A stretch of DNA of 64,000 nt from assembly GCF_004340665.1 (NCBI RefSeq), contig NZ_SLWO01000002.1, positions 601,254 through 665,253 on the forward strand. The letters are read 5' to 3'. A program made the translations under genes and the position numbers. A model generated the notes under the pieces. That model was not told where the DNA came from. It saw only the letters and a list, made by a program, of their open reading frames with translations, and searched no databases. How positions within the stretch are numbered: the stretch's first letter is position 1; every line of letters begins with the position of its first letter. Below are positions 57,481 to 64,000 of this stretch, piece after piece. Source of the stretch: Pedobacter psychrotolerans. GTDB taxonomy: Bacteria > Bacteroidota > Bacteroidia > Sphingobacteriales > Sphingobacteriaceae.

Positions 57481-57648
57481 ATGAATAAAAAAATTACAAA
57501 ACTAACAATGGTGATAGCTTTAGTAGGTTTATCATCACAATTGTTTGCAAAAGAATCAACTTCAACTCTATCTGGTAAATTTGGCAAACAATTACCAAGA
57601 ACCTGGAGTGTTAGTGCTCAAACTAATTTTAAGATCACCAATAAATAA
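57481..57648 (+). CDS. Small secreted protein (55 residues)
   Basis: ATG at 57481, TAA at 57646. The first ~23 residues are a good signal peptide (MNKKITKLTMVIALVGL then SSQLFA). The mature part of ~32 residues (KESTSTLSGKFGKQLPRTWS then VSAQTNFKITNK) is basic, with no Cys and no hydrophobic stretch. A hairpin terminator follows 2 bp later, which supports a real gene. I do not recognise the family. Confidence 0.6.
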   Translation: MNKKITKLTMVIALVGLSSQLFAKESTSTLSGKFGKQLPRTWSVSAQTNFKITNK

Positions 57649-57649
57649 A

Positions 57650-57680
57650 TGCAGTTAATATATCTTAACTGCATTCATTT
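57650..57680 (+). terminator. Terminator after the small secreted protein
   Basis: Stem TGCAGTTAA / TTAACTGCA, loop TATATC, followed by T-rich TTCATTTT. Confidence 0.8.
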
Positions 57681-57727
57681 TATCAGATGACTTGGCGAAA
57701 GTAAAACCACCTCTAAAATAGCTCAAT

Positions 57728-58825
57728 ATGAAAAAAGAATTCCCATTTTACATTAAGGCGCCAGTAATTATGCTTGGCCTGGTTATCGCTGTGTTTATCC
57801 TCAGCGTGCTTCGGGATATTCTGGTTCCACTGGCTTTCGCAACGCTGATTGCCATATTATTAAATCCCTTATCCGTAAGGCTGGAAAGAAAATTACCCAA
57901 AATCCTCTCTATAATGATTTCCATGATCATCGCATTACTGGTTGTAGTCGGAATCGCTTATTTCTTGTCGTCACAAATTGCCCACTTCTTCGATAATGTT
58001 GATGCCATGAAGCAAAAGTTTACAGAACTGCTTTACAACACACAGGCTTGGCTGGAAAAAACTTTTGGCATTGGCTCTAAAAAGCAAGTGCAGATGATTA
58101 AAGAGGCAGCCAACAACAGTAAAGCTGTTATCGGTCAAACTCTAAGCGGTGCATTGGGCATATTAAGCGTAGTTTTTTTAATTCCGGTGTATACCTTCCT
58201 CATCATGCTTTATAAAACTTTGATCCTCAATTTTTTCTATGAGGTTTTCTCTACAGAGAATCAACAAAAAGTTGGTGAAATTCTTGCGGAAACCAAAGCA
58301 GCCATTCAGAGTTATATCGTTGGCTTGTTAATAGAAACCGGAATTGTTGCGGTGATGAATTCTTGTGCATTATTGATCCTGGGCGTACCAAACGCCATTC
58401 TAATCGGTGTGATTGGAGCAATCTTAAACCTGCTTCCATATATAGGTGGAATCATTGCCATAGCCTTGCCTGTATTAATGGCGACCATATCTTTTGATGG
58501 ATATACGACTCAATTGCTGATCATTGCAGCCTATGCACTCATCCAATTCATTGATAATAATTTACTGGTTCCAAAAATTGTTTCATCAAAGGTACAGATC
58601 AATGCATTGGTATCCATCGTTATTGTGCTTATGGGTGCAGCCGTATGGGGCGTGCCAGGCATGTTCTTGTCGATTCCTTTTATAGCGGTACTTAAAATTA
58701 TATTCGACAGAATTGATGAACTAAAACCATGGGGAAAATTACTAGGGGATAATATTCCTACCGAACACCTGGGGCAGCTAAAAAGGCTAAGAAGAGGAAA
58801 AACCCAAGTAGTAAAAAATACTTAA
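57728..58825 (+). CDS. AI-2E family (UPF0118) membrane transporter
   Basis: A 365-residue inner-membrane protein with about eight helices. Hallmarks: LRDILVPLAFATLIAILLNP near the N-terminus, FLIPVYTFLIMLYK mid-protein, GLLIETGIVAVMNSCALLIL and the conserved GVIGAILNLLPYIGGIIAI and FIDNNLLVPKIVSSKVQINA. Members export small molecules, Na+/H+ or autoinducer-2, depending on the clade; the clade cannot be assigned. A short membrane-anchored protein follows 23 bp later and may be co-transcribed. Confidence 0.94.
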   Translation: MKKEFPFYIKAPVIMLGLVIAVFILSVLRDILVPLAFATLIAILLNPLSVRLERKLPKILSIMISMIIALLVVVGIAYFLSSQIAHFFDNVDAMKQKFTELLYNTQAWLEKTFGIGSKKQVQMIKEAANNSKAVIGQTLSGALGILSVVFLIPVYTFLIMLYKTLILNFFYEVFSTENQQKVGEILAETKAAIQSYIVGLLIETGIVAVMNSCALLILGVPNAILIGVIGAILNLLPYIGGIIAIALPVLMATISFDGYTTQLLIIAAYALIQFIDNNLLVPKIVSSKVQINALVSIVIVLMGAAVWGVPGMFLSIPFIAVLKIIFDRIDELKPWGKLLGDNIPTEHLGQLKRLRRGKTQVVKNT

Positions 58826-58848
58826 GATAAATTAAAGACTAAAATAAC

Positions 58849-59235
58849 ATGACAGCTGGAAAAAAAATTATATCAATTGTAGTCGCAATCGCTTTATTAG
58901 TTATCGGAGCATTAATCTATTACAATTATTTCTTTGTATTTGGAGAAGGCGTTAAAGCCGGTGAATTAAACTATATAGTTAAAAAAGGATATGTGTTTAA
59001 ATCATACGAAGGGAAACTCATTCAAAGTGGCATCAAATCCAGGCAGACCGGAACACTCCAAAATAATGAATTTGAATTTTCTGTCGGAGATAAACAAATT
59101 GCAGAGCGGATGATGGGCAACAGTGGCAAGTTTTATGAACTGCATTATAAAGAATATAAAGGCAGCTTACCCTGGCGAGGCTATAGCCGCTACGTTGTAG
59201 ACAGTATTTATTCTGTAAAAGATCTGCCACAGTAG
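58849..59235 (+). CDS. Membrane-anchored hypothetical protein
   Basis: 128 residues: one N-terminal membrane helix (IISIVVAIALLVIGALIYY) and a soluble domain of ~100 residues with mixed beta/charged pattern (AGELNYIVKKGYVFKSYEGK, FEFSVGDKQIAERM, FYELHYKEYKG, YVVDSIYSV). It probably faces the periplasm. I cannot assign a family. It lies 23 bp after the AI-2E gene and is followed by a good terminator, so the two make one transcription unit. Confidence 0.75.
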   Translation: MTAGKKIISIVVAIALLVIGALIYYNYFFVFGEGVKAGELNYIVKKGYVFKSYEGKLIQSGIKSRQTGTLQNNEFEFSVGDKQIAERMMGNSGKFYELHYKEYKGSLPWRGYSRYVVDSIYSVKDLPQ

Positions 59236-59256
59236 CAATGCCTCATGTATAAAATC

Positions 59257-59293
59257 AATCCGAACCAACCTTATGTTAGTTCGGATTTTTTTT
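59257..59293 (+). terminator. Terminator of the AI-2E transcription unit
   Basis: Stem AATCCGAAC / GTTCGGATT followed by a T-tract, 22 bp past the stop of the preceding gene. Confidence 0.92.
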
Positions 59294-59295
59294 GC

Positions 59296-59970
59296 GTTAG
59301 TCCAGAAATTTTTCTCAGACACTTATAACTATGGTTTTATAATCCATCTTAATGATCAAAAATTAAGTTTGTTTACGGTATCTTTTTTTGCTTAGGATTA
59401 GAGGATTAAAAATCCTCAGTAAAATAAGTCAGGATTAAAAATCCTGACCAACGTATTTATACTCTTAGACGCTCCAACCGAGCAAATAAAAATCCAGATA
59501 AACGTATTTGTGTTAGTCCGAAAATTTTTTTCGGACTTTTATAACTATGGATTTATAATCCATCTTAACGATCAACAATTAAGTTCGTTACAATATCTTT
59601 TTTTGCTTAAGCCCTAAAAAGATTAGAGGATTAAAAATCCTGACCAACATATTTATACTCTTAAACGCTCCAACCGAGCAAATAAAAATCCAGATAAACG
59701 TACTTGTGTTAGTCCGGAAATTTTTTTCGGACTTTTATAACTATGGATTTATAATCCCTTTTAACGATCAACAATTAAGTTTGTTTATTTTTTCGTTGAA
59801 GCCTTAAAAAATTGAAGATTAAAAATCCAGATAAACGTACTTGTGTTAGTCCGGAAATTTTTTCCGGACTTTTATAACTATGGATTTATAATCCATCTTA
59901 ATGATCAACAATTAAGTTTGTTTACAATATCTTTTTTCCTTAAGATTAGAGGATTAAAATTCTGACCAAC
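59296..59970. repeat. Four tandem hairpin-rich repeat units, 137-216 bp
   Basis: Units start with 'gttagtcc' at 59296, 59512, 59708 and 59845. Shared hairpins are AGTCCGgAAATTTTTTTCGGACT, ATGGATTTATAATCCAT and AGGATTAAAAATCCT; the block 'gatcaacaattaagtttgtt' follows each. Unit length shrinks by internal deletion (216, 196, 137). No ORF. It is palindromic like the 190-bp array at 31832. Confidence 0.9.
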
Positions 59971-60113
59971 TTACCTTCCCATCACTGACCAATACAGTTA
60001 AATTCTCTTCTCACTGTTAAAATTATTCATTTGACCAAATTTTAAAAAAAAGGAAATACTTCCACCTATTCAAGATCAAAATTTAGTACATTTATAAACA
60101 TTATAATTGAAAA

Positions 60114-60140
60114 ATTGTATATTAATATATCATATACAAT
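60114..60140 (+). promoter_or_regulatory. Perfect 9-bp inverted repeat before the SDR-MarR operon
   Basis: Arms ATTGTATAT and ATATACAAT with a 9-nt AT spacer, 20 bp upstream of the SDR start codon. The form and position fit an operator for the MarR-family protein encoded second in the operon. Confidence 0.65.
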
Positions 60141-60160
60141 ATTAATATAATCACCACTAA

Positions 60161-60880
60161 ATGAGGTTTCAGCATAAAAACATTTTGGTCATAGGAGGCA
60201 GTTCAGGTATAGGTCTAGATCTGATTAAATTATTAACCAGTGAAGGCGCTACTATTTACGCCGCCTCTAGAAGTCGCTCAGAAGAATGGCCTGCAACCTT
60301 AAACTACCAGGAAATGGATGTGATGCAAGGGGTGGAATTATTAGCTTCATTCGTGCCTGACGAGCTGCACGGCTTGGTATATTGCGTTGGAAATATTAAC
60401 CTTAAACCATTTAACAGAATTTCAGAGCGTGATTTGGTTGATGATTTCAGGTTAAATGTTGTCGGCGCAGCCTTGTCTATACAACAGGCACTAAAGTCCT
60501 TAAAAAATGTTCCTTCAGCTTCCATTGTGCTACTGAGTTCTGTCGCAGCTAAAACAGGCATGGGTTTTCATTCCAGTATCGCTGCTTCTAAAGCCGCGGT
60601 AGAAGGGCTTGCACTGTCATTAGCAGCCGAACTAAGCAGTAGTCAAATTCGGGTGAATGTTGTTTCTCCTTCCTTAACCAATACACCATTAGCAGCCAAA
60701 TTACTCAACACGCCCGAAAAAATGGAGGCATCGGCAAAAAGACATCCGATTGGAAAATTCGGAGAACCAAAAGATATTAGCGCCGCAATTGCATTTTTGC
60801 TTTCAGAAGACAGCAGCTGGATCACGGGCCAAATTATTCCAGTTGATGGAGGCATAAGCAATTTGAAAACCAATTTTTAA
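60161..60880 (+). CDS. Short-chain dehydrogenase/reductase-like protein lacking the catalytic tyrosine
   Basis: 239 residues. The cofactor motif is VIGGSSGIGLDLIKLL (TGxxxGxG type) and CVGN occupies the NNAG position. The catalytic Ser lies in IVLLSSVAAKTG (126/127). In the YxxxK position the sequence is FHSSIAASKAAVEG, so Lys144 is kept but Tyr140 is Ile. The C-terminal part (RVNVVSPSLTNTP; WITGQIIPVDGG) is normal. It may be a non-catalytic or differently acting member of the family. First gene of an operon with a MarR regulator 9 bp downstream. Confidence 0.88.
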   Translation: MRFQHKNILVIGGSSGIGLDLIKLLTSEGATIYAASRSRSEEWPATLNYQEMDVMQGVELLASFVPDELHGLVYCVGNINLKPFNRISERDLVDDFRLNVVGAALSIQQALKSLKNVPSASIVLLSSVAAKTGMGFHSSIAASKAAVEGLALSLAAELSSSQIRVNVVSPSLTNTPLAAKLLNTPEKMEASAKRHPIGKFGEPKDISAAIAFLLSEDSSWITGQIIPVDGGISNLKTNF

Positions 60881-60889
60881 CAAAACCTA

Positions 60890-61504
60890 ATGATGTACAA
60901 CCTGATTAATGAATTGGTAACCTTGGTTAAAACATATGAAGGCAGTGGAGCAAATCAGGCAGAAGATCTTCATGCTTTCCGCAAATGGTTAAATAGCCAC
61001 TTCGAAGATGATCAGTCATCATCAACAGCGGATCCAGATTGGACAGGTAAAGACAATGGACGATCTGCAGATAGCGTAATCAACACTTCACTGGTGCATT
61101 TATACAGATATGCCAAGATCCACGCCAAAGCTGCAATTACCGATAGCGCATTCTCTACGCCTGACGAATTTATTTACCTGATTAGCTTGGTTTCTGGTGG
61201 AAGCATGAGTAAAACGGAACTGATTAAACAAAATATACACGATAAGCCAGCAGGATCACTGATCATTAAAAGACTGCTTGATAAAGGATTAATTGAACAG
61301 CAATCTTCAGATCTTGATAAGCGAAGTAGAATGGTACAAGTTACCCCTAAAGGCAGTGATCATTTGAAACAAAGTATGGATAAGATCAGACTTGCTTCAG
61401 CTCAAGTAACAGCGCCGCTTTCTTCAAAAGAGAAAAAGGATCTGATTACTTTATTACTCAAACTGGAAAACTTTCATCAAGCACAACTGGTAGAAAAGAT
61501 TTAA
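60890..61504 (+). CDS. MarR-family transcriptional regulator
   Basis: 204 residues. An N-terminal helical extension of ~95 residues (LINELVTLVKTYEGSG…) precedes the MarR winged helix: SGGSMSKTELIKQNIHDKPA, SLIIKRLLDKGLIEQ and the wing SDLDKRSRMVQVTPKGSDHL. It lies directly behind the SDR gene and ahead of the crtB-like gene, and a palindrome before the operon is a candidate operator. Regulators of this kind in carotenoid/photolyase clusters respond to light or oxidative signals; here that is inference. Confidence 0.88.
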   Translation: MMYNLINELVTLVKTYEGSGANQAEDLHAFRKWLNSHFEDDQSSSTADPDWTGKDNGRSADSVINTSLVHLYRYAKIHAKAAITDSAFSTPDEFIYLISLVSGGSMSKTELIKQNIHDKPAGSLIIKRLLDKGLIEQQSSDLDKRSRMVQVTPKGSDHLKQSMDKIRLASAQVTAPLSSKEKKDLITLLLKLENFHQAQLVEKI

Positions 61505-61582
61505 CATTTATGGTCATGATTCATTTGAACGCCACTTTTTACGATTATTTAATTTTTGCTTCAGCCCATCCATTTAGAAAAA

Positions 61583-62419
61583 ATGAAAACCATCTTTGAT
61601 AAAGTATCTGCAGAATGCAGTAAAATAGTAACCAAAAATTATAGCACCAGTTTTTCATTGGGCATTCAGTTTCTTGGCGAAAAGCTTCGGAACCCTATTT
61701 ATGCCATATATGGTTTTGTGAGGCTAGCCGATGAAATTGTAGACAGTTTTCACGATTACGATAAGGTAACGCTACTCACTAAATTTAAGAGAGACTGTTA
61801 CGAAGCCATCAACGATCGAATCAGCCTGAATCCTGTACTAAATGCTTTCCAGGAAGTGGTAAACACCTATGAAATAGACGTTGAGCTGATTGACCTTTTC
61901 CTACAAAGCATGGAAATGGATCTTCAAAAGGAAGTTTACACGCCTGAAAAATATGAGCAATATATCCTGGGTTCCGCACAAGTGGTAGGCCTGATGTGCC
62001 TTCATGTTTTTACAGAGGGAAATAAAACAACCTATGAGCGCCTAAAGGAATCAGCCATGAAACTTGGCTCTGCCTTTCAAAAGGTAAATTTCTTAAGAGA
62101 TGTAAATGCCGATTTTTATGTATTAAGCCGAACCTATTTTCCCAATGTGGATTTATCCGTATTCACTACATCAGAAAAAACCATTATCGAGAAGGAAATT
62201 AGTGCCGAATTTGATGCTGCCCTAAATGGTATCAGGCAATTACCTGCTTCATCAAGAAAAGGTGTATATCTGGCTTACATTTATTACAGAAGGCTTTTTG
62301 ATAAAATCAGGAAGAAAACAGCCACACAGATTATGGCCGAGCGGGTCAGGATTTCCAATGTTCAGAAATTTACGTTGATGTTTGGCTCTGTACTAAGAAG
62401 CAGATACAATCGGATATAA
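61583..62419 (+). CDS. Phytoene/squalene synthase family protein (CrtB-like)
   Basis: Condenses two prenyl diphosphates, the first committed step of carotenoid (or squalene-type) synthesis. The ATG at 61583 is preferred over the TTG at 61556. The substrate-binding Asp motifs are LADEIVDSF (D50-x3-D54) and FLRDVNADF (second DxxxD). AIYGFVRLA, AQVVGLMCL and KLGSAFQKVNFLRD are the usual surroundings. The length of 278 residues is normal. It lies 78 bp after the MarR gene in the same direction. No crtI or crtY is in the window, so the pathway's other genes are elsewhere. Confidence 0.92.
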   Translation: MKTIFDKVSAECSKIVTKNYSTSFSLGIQFLGEKLRNPIYAIYGFVRLADEIVDSFHDYDKVTLLTKFKRDCYEAINDRISLNPVLNAFQEVVNTYEIDVELIDLFLQSMEMDLQKEVYTPEKYEQYILGSAQVVGLMCLHVFTEGNKTTYERLKESAMKLGSAFQKVNFLRDVNADFYVLSRTYFPNVDLSVFTTSEKTIIEKEISAEFDAALNGIRQLPASSRKGVYLAYIYYRRLFDKIRKKTATQIMAERVRISNVQKFTLMFGSVLRSRYNRI

Positions 62420-62471
62420 CTAAGAGTGTGCAAACACAACTGAAATGTAAAATTAACTTAAAAACGAATTG

Positions 62472-62759
62472 ATGATGATCGATACCAATACATTTTCCCT
62501 TACAGAGATAGATAGGATTATTGAGATGGCTTGGGAAGACCGGACCACCTTCGATGCCATTGAGGAACAGTTCGGACTGAAGCATCAGGAAGTGATTGCT
62601 TTCATGAGAAAACAAATGAAGGCCAGTAGTTTTAAAATGTGGAGGAAAAGAATGGGAAACAGATCAACCAAACATGCCGCATTAAGAAGCCAAAATATCA
62701 GCCGTTTTAAATGCGACCGTCAAAGAAACATCAGCCATAATAAGATCAGCAAAAGATAG
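62472..62759 (+). CDS. TIGR03643/DUF2805-family protein
   Basis: 95 residues from the ATG at 62472 (a TTG at 62469 precedes it). The family core is LTEIDRIIEMAWEDRTTFDA and IEEQFGLKHQEVIAFMRKQM, a helical DNA-binding-like segment, then KASSFKMWRKRM. The end is rich in Lys/Arg. Members commonly lie next to photolyase/cryptochrome genes, as here (3 bp before the cryptochrome-like gene). Function unknown. Confidence 0.85.
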   Translation: MMIDTNTFSLTEIDRIIEMAWEDRTTFDAIEEQFGLKHQEVIAFMRKQMKASSFKMWRKRMGNRSTKHAALRSQNISRFKCDRQRNISHNKISKR

Positions 62760-62762
62760 CAT

Positions 62763-63908
62763 ATGGCATTGCCCCTTTTCACTACAGATTACACCTTGAT
62801 TCTAAAAAAAATTAAGGAAATAGATCCTTTGCAATATGCAAAAACGAGAAATTTCATTAATGGATCAGTGAGTTATCTTTCTCCATATATTTCAAGGGGA
62901 GTAATCAGCCTGAAACAAGTACAGCAGGAAGTGATCAACAAAGGCTTTGGATTGGAAATTACTCAAAAATTTTTGCAGGAATTGGCCTGGCGTGAATACT
63001 ACCAACGCCTTTGGCAAGCTAAAAAAGATTTAATCTGGGAAGATCTGAAACAACCGCAACCCGATTTTTCACATCATGAGCTAATGGCTTCAATGATAAA
63101 TGCTGAAACGGGCATCAATGCAATTGATCAGCAAATTAAAAACTTATATCATTCAGGCTACATGCACAACCATGTTAGAATGTACGTGGCTTCCATAGTA
63201 TGTAATATCGGTAAAACCCATTGGCTACAGCCTTCAAAATGGTTATATTATCATTTATTAGATGGAGATATTGCCAGTAATACAGCCAGCTGGCAGTGGG
63301 TATCCGGTGCTTTTGCGTCAAAAAAATATTATTGCAATCAAGAAAACATCAATAAATACACTGGCAGCGATCAGCTTAATACATTTTTAGACAAACCTTA
63401 CGAAGAGTTGCCAACATTGCCAATTCCCGATGAACTAAAGGAACGTGTAATTTTACAGCTTAAAACTCCTTTGCCCGAAACACCACTTCCAACTATTGAT
63501 TTGAATAAGCCAACCCTAATTTACAATAGCTATAATCTTGATCCTATTTGGAGATCAGATCAAAATGTAAATCGGGTATTGTTATTAGAACCTTCTCATT
63601 TCTCGAAATATCCGGTCAGTGAGAAGGTAGTGAGCTTTGTTATAGAACTTTCAAAAAACATCCCGGGAATTCAAATCTATACTGGCGAAATTTCAGATTT
63701 AACATCGTTGTACAGAAATAGTCAGCAATCTTTAGAAGAATCCTTTATTTCAAAGACGCATCCTGCGTTTGGCCATTATCCGGGTGTTAAAGACAGTTAC
63801 GACTGGATGTTTCCTGAAGTGACGGGTGAATATCCTTCTTTCTTTAAATACTGGAAAAAATGTAAGCCTTACCTTGACCAAATGATGGGAGAAAGCCAAT
63901 CACTTTAA
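62763..63908 (+). CDS. Cryptochrome/photolyase relative with FAD domain first and alpha/beta-like domain last
   Basis: 381 residues. Residues ~20-215 correspond to the helical FAD-binding domain of photolyases/cryptochromes (RNFINGSVSYLSPYISRGVI, QELAWREYYQRLW, LYHSGYMHNHVRMYVASIVC, GDIASNTASWQWVSGAFASK, YCNQENINKYT). In most family members an alpha/beta antenna domain comes before this. Here the N-terminus starts within the FAD domain, and a domain resembling the alpha/beta part follows at ~245-340 (NRVLLLEPSHF, YPVSEKVVSFVIELSKNIPG, IQIYTGEISDL). This suggests a permuted order. Light-driven repair or signalling is possible. It is the last gene of the cluster starting at 60161. Confidence 0.85.
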   Translation: MALPLFTTDYTLILKKIKEIDPLQYAKTRNFINGSVSYLSPYISRGVISLKQVQQEVINKGFGLEITQKFLQELAWREYYQRLWQAKKDLIWEDLKQPQPDFSHHELMASMINAETGINAIDQQIKNLYHSGYMHNHVRMYVASIVCNIGKTHWLQPSKWLYYHLLDGDIASNTASWQWVSGAFASKKYYCNQENINKYTGSDQLNTFLDKPYEELPTLPIPDELKERVILQLKTPLPETPLPTIDLNKPTLIYNSYNLDPIWRSDQNVNRVLLLEPSHFSKYPVSEKVVSFVIELSKNIPGIQIYTGEISDLTSLYRNSQQSLEESFISKTHPAFGHYPGVKDSYDWMFPEVTGEYPSFFKYWKKCKPYLDQMMGESQSL

Positions 63909-64000
63909 TCATTATCAGAGAAACCAGCGATACACCAGCGACGTATATCATAGTTAACAGATCCTAAATTAAGCTCTATTTAATATTCAGTGATCATCCC

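Noticed and set aside
59296..59970. CRISPR or riboswitch tandem
   Set aside because: Repeats include the 'spacers', unit length varies by deletion, and the hairpins match no riboswitch class I know.
63909..64000. Possible end of a minus-strand gene at the window edge
   Set aside because: All three minus frames stop within the last ~20 bases, so a gene could end just outside, but nothing in the window supports it.

Overview
The window reads as chromosome of a Bacteroidota member, most likely Sphingobacteriaceae (Pedobacter or a close relative). The support is AT-rich DNA, two SusC/SusD pairs, other TonB-dependent receptors, a DUF4249 lipoprotein, weak Shine-Dalgarno sites, promoters of the TTTG-N19/21-TAnnTTTG type, and many dispersed intergenic repeats. 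No rRNA, tRNA, phage, transposase or CRISPR array was recognised. The taxonomic call comes from gene content and is inference.

Layout. 1-4.5 kb: a divergent hypothetical gene, then two SurA-like periplasmic folding proteins and a MoxR ATPase, then a secreted-protein gene broken by an in-frame amber codon. 4.6-11.4 kb: mostly minus-strand housekeeping and secreted enzymes: a GDPD-fold protein lacking both catalytic histidines, an NTF2-like protein, an M28 peptidase, cysS, msrA, then a 2-oxoglutarate oxygenase. 11.5-15.4 kb: a Crp/Fnr regulator, an AT-rich patch with a surface lipoprotein carrying a permuted papain-like domain, two small membrane proteins and a duplicated C-terminal tail fragment (candidate toxin/immunity locus), and a TPR protein. 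15.8-23.7 kb: serine hydrolase, mutL, two rhomboid proteases plus an EEP-family enzyme in one operon, nitroreductase. 23.9-31.7 kb: an MG2/plug-domain protein, a 2-hydroxyacid dehydrogenase, a TonB receptor with its DUF4249 partner, an SGNH hydrolase.

31.8-39.3 kb: a five-unit 190-bp tandem repeat, then a SusD/SusC pair on the minus strand. Its roughly 500-nt leader holds a promoter, a SAM-I riboswitch with terminator, and a 33-codon ORF with three consecutive Cys codons and a Met codon just before its stop, inside a predicted hairpin. This is the most interesting region: it suggests an outer-membrane nutrient importer controlled by sulfur amino acid status. A TlpA-like redoxin is divergent to it.

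39.6-54.8 kb: GH51 arabinofuranosidase, repeats, a TonB receptor, a PadR-PspC operon with a palindromic operator, a 131-bp tandem repeat, an amino-acid permease, and a second SusC/SusD pair. 55-59.2 kb: two very short membrane or secreted proteins, a methyltransferase and a UbiA-like membrane protein, an AI-2E family transporter. 59.3-60 kb: a third tandem hairpin repeat. 60.1-63.9 kb: a palindrome-controlled operon of an SDR protein, a MarR regulator, a phytoene-synthase-like enzyme, a DUF2805/TIGR03643 protein and a cryptochrome/photolyase relative whose FAD domain comes first and whose alpha/beta domain seems to follow it: a likely light/photo-oxidative stress cluster.
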